Of a stretch of 24,790 bases of DNA, positions 16,080 to 23,900 are shown in pieces. This DNA comes from CAVWCW01 sp965365625. GTDB lineage: Bacteria; Pseudomonadota; Gammaproteobacteria; Chromatiales; Chromatiaceae. Location of the stretch: positions 1 to 24,790 of the forward strand of contig CBDUCL010000015.1 of NCBI GenBank assembly GCA_965365625.1, given 5' to 3'. Every line of letters begins with the position of its first letter. The first letter of the stretch is position 1. The notes beneath the pieces were generated by a model. It had not been told where the DNA came from. It saw only the letters and a program-made list of their open reading frames with translations, and did no database searches. Both the position numbers and the translations under genes were made by a program.

Positions 16080-16598
16080 TCAGGCTACCGTAAACAACTG
16101 GTTCAACAGGCTATACGACAGGGCGGTGTAGGCCACCGCCAGGCCGAAGCCCAGGGCCAGAGACAGGCCGAAACTATGCCGGAGGATATGGCCGAACACC
16201 AGCAGATTCCAGCCGATCACCCCCAACAGCAGCAAAGCCGCCAGCTCACTGACCGGGGTGGTGGGCTGGCCCGCCGGCACGGTCAGGGCCAGCGGCGGCA
16301 GCGCGACCAGGGCCAGCAGGGCACTGGACCCCAGCAGCGCAGTGGCGCTCTGCAGAAAGCGCGACCCCTGTCCTTGCAGGCGCAACGCCAGCCATAGCAG
16401 CAACAACAGCAGCAGACTGTCAGCCAGCCCTTCCACCAGGGCCAGGCCCCAGTCGGCCCGCGCCCCCGCCACCAACAGCACCCCGGCCAGCAGGTTGGCC
16501 CCCAGGGCGAGCCAGAGCAGCTCCCGGGAGGCCGGCAGGTCTTGGGGTCCGGCCCGCAACAGGCAGAGCTGCACGAAGTAGAGGAACAGTGCCTTCAT
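16080..16598 (-). CDS. Uncharacterised multi-span membrane protein
   Basis: The 172-residue, strongly hydrophobic protein has about five membrane helices (near 26-45, 51-72, 84-105, 117-135, 143-163), with an amphipathic N-terminus and few charges. It recalls short Yip1-like integral membrane proteins, but I see no diagnostic motif. ATG 16598 overlaps the bioD stop (ATGA); the frame extends upstream only as a shadow of bioD. Position between bioD and mpl says it is co-expressed, not what it does. Confidence 0.75.
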   Translation of the reverse strand: MKALFLYFVQLCLLRAGPQDLPASRELLWLALGANLLAGVLLVAGARADWGLALVEGLADSLLLLLLLWLALRLQGQGSRFLQSATALLGSSALLALVALPPLALTVPAGQPTTPVSELAALLLLGVIGWNLLVFGHILRHSFGLSLALGFGLAVAYTALSYSLLNQLFTVA

Positions 16599-17290
16599 GC
16601 GGCCGCCAGGGCAGCTGCCACCGCCTCCGGTTGCGGCCGCGGCATCCAGGGCACCTGCCCAAGACAGGGTGCGGGCAGGTGCGCGGCCAGGGTGGCCAGG
16701 TTCTCCTCCGGCAGCAGCATCTCGGGGTCGACCCGGTTGGCCACCCAGCCGGCCAGGGCACAGCCCGCGGCCAGAATCGCCTCGGCGCTGAGCAGGGCGT
16801 GGTTCAGGCTGCCCAGGCGCAGCCCCACCACCAGAACCACCGGCAAGCCCAGGGCCCGGGCCAGGCCGGCCACATCCAAACCCGCCCCCAGCGGCACCCG
16901 CCAGCCGCCGACGCCCTCGACGATCACCCGCTCCGCCGCGGCGGCCAGTTCGTGGTAACTGGCTTGGATCCGGGCCAGCTCTATCGGCCGGCCGGCCCGG
17001 TTCGCCGCCAGGTGAGGCGCGACCGGGGGCTCGAAGGCATAGGGATTGATGCGTTGGTAGGGCTGCGCCAGACTGCCCTGGGCCTGCAGGCGCAGGGCAT
17101 CCTGATTGCGCAGCCCGCACGCCCTCGGCTCGCTGCCCGAGGCCACCGGCTTCATCCCCAGCACCCGCAGGCCCTGATCCTGAAAATACCGCATCAGGCC
17201 CAGGCTGATCTCGGTCTTGCCGCAGCCGGTATCGGTACCAGTAACGAACAGCCCGGGCGCCTGGCGCCAGTCCATTGCCTCTCCCCCCAT
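16595..17290 (-). CDS. bioD: Dethiobiotin synthetase
   Basis: The 231-residue ATP-dependent enzyme closes the ureido ring of dethiobiotin from diaminopelargonic acid and CO2. The P-loop GTDTGCGKTEIS lies near residue 18, followed by GMKPVASG (substrate lysine), VEGVGGWRVPL and the late WVANRVDPE region. Two starts are possible: ATG 17290 (GAGGT seven bases ahead) and ATG 17275 (GGAGAGG ahead); both leave the P-loop intact. It starts directly after bioC stops and overlaps the next gene by four bases. Confidence 0.93.
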   Translation of the reverse strand: MGGEAMDWRQAPGLFVTGTDTGCGKTEISLGLMRYFQDQGLRVLGMKPVASGSEPRACGLRNQDALRLQAQGSLAQPYQRINPYAFEPPVAPHLAANRAGRPIELARIQASYHELAAAAERVIVEGVGGWRVPLGAGLDVAGLARALGLPVVLVVGLRLGSLNHALLSAEAILAAGCALAGWVANRVDPEMLLPEENLATLAAHLPAPCLGQVPWMPRPQPEAVAAALAAA

Positions 17291-17292
17291 GC

Positions 17293-18162
17293 TCAGGACC
17301 TCGGCCGGGCGCGGCCGATGCGCTCCAGAGGGATGGCCACAGCGCCGTCCAGGGCCCCAGGCTCGGGGGCCCAGGCGTGGCCGTACACCACCTCGTAGCT
17401 GGCGGGTAGCCGGCCGTCGGCCCGGAACTGCTCATAGGCGTCTCGCATCGCCTGCAGCCGGGCCTTGCCGGTGCAGCCGCGGCGCCGGCCCTCGGTAGCG
17501 TTCTGGGCGCCCAAGGTCTTGAGGTCGCGCATCAGGGCATCGGTGTCCGCGTAGGTCAGGGTCAGGCGCTCGGCGTCCATTACCGTATCCCGGCCGCCGG
17601 CCCCGAGCAGGGCATCGCCGACATCGTGCAGATCCAGAAACGGGCTGACGTGGGAATCGCCATCTACCGCGGCCCAGGCGGCGCGGAGTTCCTGCAGGGT
17701 ATCCGGGCCGAAACTGGCGAACATCAGTAGCCCGCCCGGGCGCAGCACCCGCAGCAGCTCCTGGAACAGCTGACCCAGATCGTTGCACCACTGCAGGGTA
17801 AGACTGGAAAACACCAGGTCGCAGCTGGCATCGGCCAGGGGCAGGTGCTCGGCATCGGCGCACAGCGGCTGGGGCCGGCGCAGCCAGCGGCCGCGCCGGC
17901 GCGCCCGCTGCAGCATCGGCAGTGCAAAATCCAGCGCCAACACCTGGGCCTTGGGATAGCGCTTGAGCAGGCCCTGGCTGGCATAGCCGGTGCCCGCCCC
18001 CAGATCCAGCACTCGCTGCGGGGCCAAGCGAATGTAGTCCAGACGCTCCAGCAAGCGGTCCGCCACCTCCCGTTGCAGTACCGCCACGCGGTCGTAATCG
18101 CCGGCAGCCCGGCCAAAGGCCCGGCGGGCGCGGCGCTTGTCGATGGGCATTGGCTGGGTCAT
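17293..18162 (-). CDS. bioC: Malonyl-[ACP] O-methyltransferase BioC
   Basis: The 289-residue SAM-dependent enzyme methylates malonyl-ACP to disguise it for fatty-acid synthesis as the pimelate primer. It has the BioC N-terminus DKRRARRAFGRAAGDYDRVAVLQ, the SAM loop VLDLGAGTGYAS, LALDFALPML, ADAEHLPLAD and DLVFSSLTLQWCNDL, where the Trp-Cys pair is typical of BioC. The C-terminal YEVVYGHAW is also family-like. Its start overlaps the bioH stop by four bases. Confidence 0.94.
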   Translation of the reverse strand: MTQPMPIDKRRARRAFGRAAGDYDRVAVLQREVADRLLERLDYIRLAPQRVLDLGAGTGYASQGLLKRYPKAQVLALDFALPMLQRARRRGRWLRRPQPLCADAEHLPLADASCDLVFSSLTLQWCNDLGQLFQELLRVLRPGGLLMFASFGPDTLQELRAAWAAVDGDSHVSPFLDLHDVGDALLGAGGRDTVMDAERLTLTYADTDALMRDLKTLGAQNATEGRRRGCTGKARLQAMRDAYEQFRADGRLPASYEVVYGHAWAPEPGALDGAVAIPLERIGRARPRS

Positions 18163-18917
18163 TCCAGAAACCCCCGCAGGCGCACTGCGAATTCCGGGCC
18201 GTGGGACAGGAAGGGGGCATGCCCGGCACCGGCCAGCAGCGCGAACTCGGCCGTCGGCAGCCGTGGCGCCAACTCATCCGCCAGGGCCGCCGGCACCAGG
18301 GTATCGCGCTCACCCTGAAGCCAGAGGCTGGGGGCCTGCAGCTCGGACAGCCGGGAACGCAGGTCGGCGTGCAGCAGCAGGGCCAAGCCCTGCTCCAGGG
18401 CCTCAGGCCGGGGCGGCGGCCGCTCCCGAAAGCCCGCGCGCAGCCGGCGCAGGGTGCCTCGGGCATCGCTGCTGCCGCGCACCTGGAGGCCGAGGAAACG
18501 GTCCAGGGTGGTCTCCGGGTCCCGCACCAGGGCGGCACCGAACGCCTCCAGGATGGCGCGGTCCATGGCCGGCGCCCAGTCCGGACCCTGCACGAAGCGC
18601 GGGGTGCCCGCCACCAGCACCAGACGCGAGACGCGCTCCGGGGCCAGCAGGGCCGCCTGCAGGGCCAGCAGCCCCCCCAGGGACCAGCCGACCCAAACGG
18701 CCCGGGGCGGGGCCGCTTCCAGGCAGGCCCGAGCCCAGTCGGCCAGCTCGGGGCCGGTTTGCAGCGGGCTATCGCCGTGCCCGGGCAGCTCGATCAGGTG
18801 CAACCGGCAGTCCCCGCCCAAGGCCTCGGCCAGCTCGGACCAGACCGCCCCATTCATACCCCAACCGTGCAGCAGCACCAGATCGGGTCCCTGGCCCAGG
18901 CTCCGGCAGGCCAGCAT
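18159..18917 (-). CDS. bioH: Pimeloyl-[ACP] methyl ester esterase BioH
   Basis: The 252-residue alpha/beta hydrolase removes the methyl group added by BioC once the pimeloyl chain is built. It has LLHGWGMNGAVW (oxyanion hole), the nucleophile elbow WVGWSLGG, the acid in LQGERDTLVP and the base in GAGHAPFLSH. Length is close to E. coli BioH (256). It starts at the bioF stop (TGATG) and overlaps bioC, placing it firmly in the biotin operon. Confidence 0.94.
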   Translation of the reverse strand: MLACRSLGQGPDLVLLHGWGMNGAVWSELAEALGGDCRLHLIELPGHGDSPLQTGPELADWARACLEAAPPRAVWVGWSLGGLLALQAALLAPERVSRLVLVAGTPRFVQGPDWAPAMDRAILEAFGAALVRDPETTLDRFLGLQVRGSSDARGTLRRLRAGFRERPPPRPEALEQGLALLLHADLRSRLSELQAPSLWLQGERDTLVPAALADELAPRLPTAEFALLAGAGHAPFLSHGPEFAVRLRGFLE

Positions 18918-20070
18918 CAGTGTTGCCCCCGGGGCAGCTCGGCCAAGGCGGCCAGCAAGCGCTCCAGCTGGTCGTCGCTGTGGGCGGCGGACAGGGTGAT
19001 GCGCAACCGGGCACTGCCCTCGGGCACCGTGGGCGGGCGGATGGCAGTGACCAGTATGCCCTGTTCTTCCAGTTGCCGGCTCCAGGCCAGGGCACGTTCG
19101 GCGCTGCCGGCGAGCAGCGGCTGAATCGGGGTGGTCGAGGTCATCAGCGGCAACCCCAACTTAGCGGTCCCGGCGCGAAACCGGGCCACCAACTGTCCCA
19201 ACCGCTCGCGCCTCCAGGGCTCGTCCCGCACCAGGCGCAGGCTGGCGCGCACCGCTTCGGCCAGAGCGGGCGGCGGGGCGGTGGTGTAGATATAGGACCG
19301 CGCCTGCTGGATCAGGGTCTCGATCAGGTCGTCGGAGCCGGCCACGAAGGCGCCGAATCCGCCCAGGGCCTTGCCCAGGGTGCCCATCAGGATCGGCACC
19401 TGCGCCGAGCCCAGGCCGAAGTGTTCCAGGCTGCCGGCGCCGGACTCCCCCAGCACCCCCAGGCCGTGGGCGTCATCCACCATCAGCCAGGCCCGGTGGC
19501 GCCGGGCCAGGGCCGCCAGCTCGGGCAAAGGCGCCAGGTCGCCGTCCATGCTGAACACGCCGTCGGTGAGGATCATGCGCTCGCCGACCGGGGCCTGGTC
19601 CAGCTGATCCCCTAGAACCGACATATCGCCGTGGGCATAGCGCCGTAGCCGAGCCCGGGACAGCTGGGCGGCGTCGATCAGGGAGGCGTGATTCAGGCGG
19701 TCCTCGAACAGCTGGTCACCGCGCCCCATGAGCGCCGAGACCAGGCCCAGGTTGGCCATATAGCCGGTGGAGAACAGCAACGCCCGGGGCCGCCCGGTAA
19801 AGGCCGCCAGTTCTTCCTCCAAGGCGTGGTGGGCGCGGCTGTGACCGCTGATCAGGTGGGCGGCACCGCTGCCCACGCCGTAGCGCTCGGCCCCGCGCTG
19901 GAAGGCGGCCCGCACCTCGGGATGGGCCGCCAGGCCCAGGTAGTCGTTGCTGCAGAAGGCGAGCATCGGGCGGCCGTCGACCCGCAGGCTCGGGCCCTCG
20001 GGGCCATCCGCCGGCGGCGCAGCAGGTGAGCGCTGCGCCGGCGCTCCAGCTCACCAGCCAGGGACTTCAC
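18917..20070 (-). CDS. bioF: 8-amino-7-oxononanoate synthase (BioF), apparent frameshift near the 5' end
   Basis: PLP enzyme joining pimeloyl-ACP and alanine. The main frame (from 19966 down) has LAFCSNDYLGLAAHP, SGHSRAHHALEEELA, MVDDAHGLGVLGESG and the PLP lysine in GTLGKALGGFGAF. That frame has no start before an internal ATG at 19966, which falls inside the conserved N-terminus, yet the protein-like sequence continues upstream (DGPEGPSLRVDGRP). The true beginning is in another frame: GTG 20070, 13 bases after bioB, giving VKSLAGELERRRSAHLL. The two join if one base is missing near 20005-20013, probably a lost G in a GGG run. It is a pseudogene, a sequencing error or a shortened protein; the rest is intact. 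Confidence 0.85.
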
Positions 20071-20083
20071 TGCCGGGGCCAGT

Positions 20084-21082
20084 TCAGGCGCAGCAACCGC
20101 GGCCGGCCGCCGGCGCCGGCGCTTCGACCCGCTGCTCGAAGCGCATCCCCAAGCGCCGGAACAGGGCCTGGTCGTGGTCTTCGCTCTCGTTGTCGGTGGT
20201 CAGCAGGCGGTCGCCGTAGAAAACCGAGTTGGCCCCGGCCAGGAAGCACAAGGCCTGAGTCTGGTCGTTCAACCCGGTGCGTCCAGCAGACAGGCGCACA
20301 TAGGAGGCCGGCATCAGAATTCGCGCCACCGCGATGGTGCGCACGAACTCGAACGGATCAAGCTCGGCGCTGCCGAACAGGGGCGTGCCTTCCACCTGGA
20401 CCAGCAGGTTGATCGGCACCGACTCCGGGTGCCGGGGCAGATTGGCCAGTTCCGCCAGCATGCCGGCTCGGTCGCGGCGGGACTCGCCCATCCCCAGGAT
20501 GCCGCCGCTGCAGACATTGATGCCCGCCTCCCGTACATGGCCGAGGGTGTCGAGCCGATCCTGAAAGGTGCGGGTAGTGATCACCTGGCCGTAAAACTCG
20601 GGCGAGGTGTCCAGATTGTGGTTGTAGTAGTCGAGCCCGGCGTCTTTCAGGCTCAGGGCCTGGTCCCGGCTCAGCATGCCGAGGGTGACGCAGGTCTCCA
20701 GGCCGAGGGCCCGCACCCCGCGCACCATCTCGTTGACCCGCTCCAGATTCTTGTCGCTGGGGTTGCGCCAGGCCGCGCCCATGCAGAAGCGGGTCGCACC
20801 CTGGGCCTTGGCCGCCTCGGCCGCCTCCAGCACCTCGTCCAGGGGCAGCAGGCGCTCGCGCTCCAGACTGGTGTCGTTGCGCGCACTCTGGGAGCAGTAG
20901 CCGCAATCCTCCGGACAGGCCCCGGTCTTGATGCTGAGCAGGGTGCTCAGCTGCACCTGGTTGGGATCGAAGTGCCGGCGGTGCAGGGTCTGGGCCTGGA
21001 ACAGGAGATCATTGAACGGCAGGGCGAACAGGGCCTCGATCTCGTCCCGACTCCAATCGTGGCGCAGGGCCTGGGCTTGCAT
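20084..21082 (-). CDS. bioB: Biotin synthase
   Basis: The 332-residue radical-SAM enzyme inserts sulfur into dethiobiotin. The radical-SAM cluster site is CPEDCGYC (C56, C60, C63). Ligands of the sacrificial 2Fe-2S cluster lie in FCMGAAWR, ETCVTLGML and INVCSGGILGMGE, with the arginine in RLSAGR. YYNHNLDTSPEFY is also a strong signature. The tail ends in two cysteines (GRGCCA), beyond the usual core. GGAG precedes the ATG by eight bases. It is the first gene of the biotin unit. Confidence 0.97.
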   Translation of the reverse strand: MQAQALRHDWSRDEIEALFALPFNDLLFQAQTLHRRHFDPNQVQLSTLLSIKTGACPEDCGYCSQSARNDTSLERERLLPLDEVLEAAEAAKAQGATRFCMGAAWRNPSDKNLERVNEMVRGVRALGLETCVTLGMLSRDQALSLKDAGLDYYNHNLDTSPEFYGQVITTRTFQDRLDTLGHVREAGINVCSGGILGMGESRRDRAGMLAELANLPRHPESVPINLLVQVEGTPLFGSAELDPFEFVRTIAVARILMPASYVRLSAGRTGLNDQTQALCFLAGANSVFYGDRLLTTDNESEDHDQALFRRLGMRFEQRVEAPAPAAGRGCCA

Positions 21083-21119
21083 AGTAGAATCTCCGAAAGC
21101 GGGGAGTAGCGGGCCCCCG

Positions 21120-21147
21120 ATACTACCCGAAGGGACGACCCTGTCAA
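21120..21147 (-). promoter_or_regulatory. bioB promoter
   Basis: On the minus strand a perfect TTGACA (-35, bases 21147-21142) and TAGTAT (-10, bases 21125-21120) are separated by 16 bases. Transcription would begin near 21113, giving a leader of about 30 bases before bioB. The -35 box lies inside the BirA-type operator. Confidence 0.6.
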
Positions 21148-21174
21148 CTGGATGACGCCAAGCTTGGTTTACAA
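21141..21174. promoter_or_regulatory. BirA-type biotin operator
   Basis: GGTTTACAA at 21166-21174 is a perfect right half of the known enterobacterial BirA operator (TTGTAAACC, 14-16 bases, GGTTTACAA). The left half, CTGTCAACT at 21141-21149, matches six of nine, with a 16-base spacer in the known range. The left half covers the bioB -35 box, so bound BirA-biotinyl-AMP would block RNA polymerase. The comF start codon (21152) falls within the spacer. Confidence 0.65.
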
Positions 21175-21886
21175 CTGGTTAATTTCGCTACAATCCACTC
21201 TATACCCAACCCGCTGCCTGCTGTGTGGCGCCCCAGGCAGCGGCGGCCTCGACCTCTGCCTCGGCTGCCTGGCCGAGCTGCCGCGGATTGCCCGACCCTG
21301 CCACCAGTGCGGCGAACCCCTGCCGGAAGCGGCCCCGCCCGGGGCGCGCTGCGGCCCCTGCCAGCGGCGCCCGCCGGCCTTCGACCGTTGCATAGCGCCC
21401 CTGGCCTATGCAGGCCCGGTGCCGCTGTTGGTGGCCGGCCTCAAGTTCCACGACCGCTTGGCCGGAGGTCGCCTGCTCGGCGAGCTGCTGGCGCGCCATC
21501 TGCTCGTGCGGGGCGGCCCCCCACCGGAACTGATTCTGCCCATCCCCTTGCACCCCCGGCGGCTGCGCCAACGGGGCTTCAACCAAGCCTTGGAGCTGGC
21601 GCTGCCTCTGGGCCGGCGCCTGGGCGTCCCTCTCGACCGCCACAGCTGCCGGCGCAACCGTGCCACCCAACCCCAGACTGAGCTCGACCTCAAACAACGC
21701 CGGCGCAACCTGCGCAATGCCTTCGCTTTGGCCGGCCCCCTGCCCGCCCGTCATATCGCCCTGGTAGACGACGTGGTCACCACCGGCAGCACCAGCAATG
21801 AGCTGGCTCGCCTGCTCAAGCGGGCCGGCGCCGAGCGGGTGGAGGTCTGGGCCGCGGCGCGGGCAGTGAGTCGGCATTCCCCATGA
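21152..21886 (+). CDS. comF: ComF family protein (phosphoribosyltransferase-like)
   Basis: The 244-residue protein belongs to the family of the competence protein ComF, linked to DNA uptake and single-strand DNA handling. The N-terminal zinc finger shows CLLCG, CLGC, CHQCGE and CGPC. The middle has LKFHDRLAGGRLLGELLARHL and PLHPRRLRQRGFNQALELA. The PRPP loop is ALVDDVVTTGSTSNELA. ATG 21152 is the only start that keeps the zinc finger, apart from a TTG at 21164; no strong ribosome site precedes it. It diverges from bioB, an arrangement common in gammaproteobacteria. Confidence 0.92.
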   Translation: MTPSLVYNWLISLQSTLYPTRCLLCGAPGSGGLDLCLGCLAELPRIARPCHQCGEPLPEAAPPGARCGPCQRRPPAFDRCIAPLAYAGPVPLLVAGLKFHDRLAGGRLLGELLARHLLVRGGPPPELILPIPLHPRRLRQRGFNQALELALPLGRRLGVPLDRHSCRRNRATQPQTELDLKQRRRNLRNAFALAGPLPARHIALVDDVVTTGSTSNELARLLKRAGAERVEVWAAARAVSRHSP

Positions 21887-21913
21887 ATCCCGCGCCGCTC
21901 GCGTAATCCCCCC

Positions 21914-21945
21914 GCGCCCTGATCGCCGACCACGGCCCAGGGCGC
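21914..21945. terminator. Inverted repeat between convergent comF and lipoprotein gene
   Basis: GCGCCCTG (21914-21921) and CAGGGCGC (21938-21945) are perfect 8-base arms with a 16-base loop. The right arm touches the last base of the lipoprotein stop codon. A weak bidirectional terminator is likely; there is no T-run. Confidence 0.4.
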
Positions 21946-22985
21946 TACCAGGGCTCGACCTGCCCCGGTGCCGGCGCCTCGGCGGGCACCGCACCCAACC
22001 CCTGCTCGACCTGCCCCTGAATCCGGGTCACCGCCCCCAGCAGGCCTTGCTCGGGGTCCTCCAACAGCGTGTAGCGGATGCGTGCCAGCGCCGGCTCAAG
22101 GATCTCCCGCAGTTCCGCCTCCAACGCCGGCTTACGCTTTTCGTGCTCATTCGCGCTCCAGACGGTTACGCCCAGGGACAGCGCCAGGCCGGCAGGCCCG
22201 CCCACCGCGGCGGCCGCCGCGGCCGAGCCCCCACGGGTGGCGAGGCGCCCGGCGAACTGGCCGGCAACCCGATGGGCGGCGGGCACCAGGCCCCCTTGGC
22301 GAAGCCTGGCATTGACATCCACCCCGGCCCGCTCCACCTGCTCCAGCAGGTCGGCATACGGAGGCAAGCTATCGGGCCGGGCCGCTGCCAACAGGGGCCC
22401 AAGGGTCAGGCCAGCCTGGCCATCTCCGCCGGGAATGGCCGGAATCCGTGCCAGACGCTCCCGGTACACCGGTTCCGGAAGCCGATAGCGCCGGCCGACA
22501 GCGGCGGCCTGCTCGGCGAAGGTAAACAGGTAGAGGGCGGTGGCCCGGTGCAGCAGCCGACCGGGGTCCGCCACCTCCGAGGCCGGTTCCAGCACTTGGG
22601 CCTGGTATTTTTCCTGCAGATAGGCGGCCAACCGCCGCTCCGCCTCGGCCTCGCCGTCGGTCTCGTCCGACTGGTACCAGGCGAATTTCACCGCCAGCCA
22701 CTCCTGGGTCCAGTAACTGGTGTACCAGGGCACGAACGCTTCATCGGTATAACGGCGCACCCGTCCCAGCCACAGGTCAAGGCCGGCCTCGGCATAGGCG
22801 GCGGCATGGGCACGCGCAGTGCGGGCGGCCAGGAGCAATTCGCGGTCTACGCTTTCCCAGGTGGCGGCAGGGACCGGCGGCGGGGCCGGGGTCGGCGGCT
22901 CCCGCGGCACCCCGGCGCAGGCACTCAGGCCCAGCAGCATGGCGGGCAACAGGTAGCGGGCGCGAGACGGGAAAGACGGCGCCAC
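21945..22985 (-). CDS. Uncharacterised lipoprotein, relative of the 3390-4622 protein
   Basis: The 346-residue protein has a lipoprotein signal (PSRARYLLPAMLLGLSAC, lipid cysteine 23) and a proline-rich spacer (about 28-40). A helical domain follows: AFVPWYTSYWT at 83-93, YLQEKYQAQVLEP at 122-134. A glycine/alanine-rich stretch sits at about 251-273, then LEAEL at 288-292. The protein at 3390-4622 has these motifs in the same order. No known family is recognised. It opens with GTG 22985, three bases after ubiA stops and without a clear ribosome site, so it probably depends on ubiA translation. A role beside ubiquinone genes is not implied by its sequence. Confidence 0.82.
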   Translation of the reverse strand: MAPSFPSRARYLLPAMLLGLSACAGVPREPPTPAPPPVPAATWESVDRELLLAARTARAHAAAYAEAGLDLWLGRVRRYTDEAFVPWYTSYWTQEWLAVKFAWYQSDETDGEAEAERRLAAYLQEKYQAQVLEPASEVADPGRLLHRATALYLFTFAEQAAAVGRRYRLPEPVYRERLARIPAIPGGDGQAGLTLGPLLAAARPDSLPPYADLLEQVERAGVDVNARLRQGGLVPAAHRVAGQFAGRLATRGGSAAAAAAVGGPAGLALSLGVTVWSANEHEKRKPALEAELREILEPALARIRYTLLEDPEQGLLGAVTRIQGQVEQGLGAVPAEAPAPGQVEPW

Positions 22986-22988
22986 AGG

Positions 22989-23900
22989 CTAGGCCGAGGG
23001 CAGGTAATCCAATACCAGACCGACGAAGATCAGCATGCCGAAGCCGTTGTTGTTGAGAAAGGCCTTGAAGCAGCCCGCGGGTTGGCGGTCGCGGATCAGG
23101 TGTTGTTGCCAAGCCGCCATGGCGGCGGCGCCGGCCAAAGCAGCGTAGTAGAACAGGCCCAGCCCCGCCAGCCAGCCAACCGCGATGAGCAGGCCCAGCA
23201 TCAGCAGCTGAAGCAGGCCGATAATCAGCCGGTCGTGGCGGCCGAACAGGATGGCGGTGGACTTGACGCCGATCTTGAGGTCGTCGTCCCGGTCCACCAT
23301 GGCGTATTCGGTATCGTAGATCAGGGCCCAGGTCAGGGTGGCGGCGAACAAGAGCCAGGCCAGCAGGGGCACAGCGCCAGTGACCGCGCTGAAGGCCATG
23401 GGTACCGCCCAGCCAAAGGCGGCCCCCAGAACCACCTGGGGCAGGTGCGTATAGCGCTTCATAAAGGGATAGAGGGCGGCCAAGGCCACCGCTACCGTCG
23501 ACAGGGCCACGGTCTGCCAGTCCAGCAGCAACACCAGACCGAAGGCGATCAGGCTCAGCAGCAGGAACACCGCCACCGCCTCGCGCGGCCGCACCAGGCC
23601 GGTGGCCAGGGGGCGCTCCCGAGTACGCTGCACCCGGCCGTCAATATGGCGGTCGGCAAAGTCGTTGATAGCACAGCCGGCAGAACGCATCAGCACCACG
23701 CCGAGACCGAAGATCAGCACCACCTCCCAGGGCGGATTGCCGGCCCCGGCGATCCACAGGGCCCACAGGGTAGGCCAGAGCAGCAGCAGGATGCCGATCG
23801 GGCGATTCAGGCGCACCAGCAAGGCATAGGCGGAAAGGCGCTGGCGCCAGGTCGGCCTACCTGGGTGCAGGCTGTCGATTTTGACTTGCGGCGAATTCAT
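22989..23900 (-). CDS. ubiA: 4-hydroxybenzoate octaprenyltransferase
   Basis: The 303-residue polytopic inner-membrane enzyme adds the polyprenyl tail to 4-hydroxybenzoate. Both aspartate-rich prenyl-diphosphate motifs are present: NDFADRHIDG (near 79-88) and DTEYAMVDRDDD (near 195-206). RLNRPIGILLLLWPTLWAL and RPLATG are further signatures, with about eight hydrophobic helices. It overlaps the ubiC stop by four bases (ATGA), so product formation by UbiC and its use by UbiA are coupled. Confidence 0.96.
   Translation of the reverse strand: MNSPQVKIDSLHPGRPTWRQRLSAYALLVRLNRPIGILLLLWPTLWALWIAGAGNPPWEVVLIFGLGVVLMRSAGCAINDFADRHIDGRVQRTRERPLATGLVRPREAVAVFLLLSLIAFGLVLLLDWQTVALSTVAVALAALYPFMKRYTHLPQVVLGAAFGWAVPMAFSAVTGAVPLLAWLLFAATLTWALIYDTEYAMVDRDDDLKIGVKSTAILFGRHDRLIIGLLQLLMLGLLIAVGWLAGLGLFYYAALAGAAAMAAWQQHLIRDRQPAGCFKAFLNNNGFGMLIFVGLVLDYLPSA

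Noticed and set aside
15234..16397. Long plus-strand frame opposite mpl
   Set aside because: Antisense shadow of a clear Mur ligase; Gln/His-rich, low-complexity translation.
16599..17435. Upstream extension of the membrane protein gene to 17435
   Set aside because: The extension lies over bioD in another frame and is Gly/Arg/Pro-rich; the ATG overlapping the bioD stop fits better.
18137..19615. Long plus-strand frame opposite bioF-bioH
   Set aside because: Proline/arginine/glycine-rich antisense shadow; both bio genes have intact active-site motifs.
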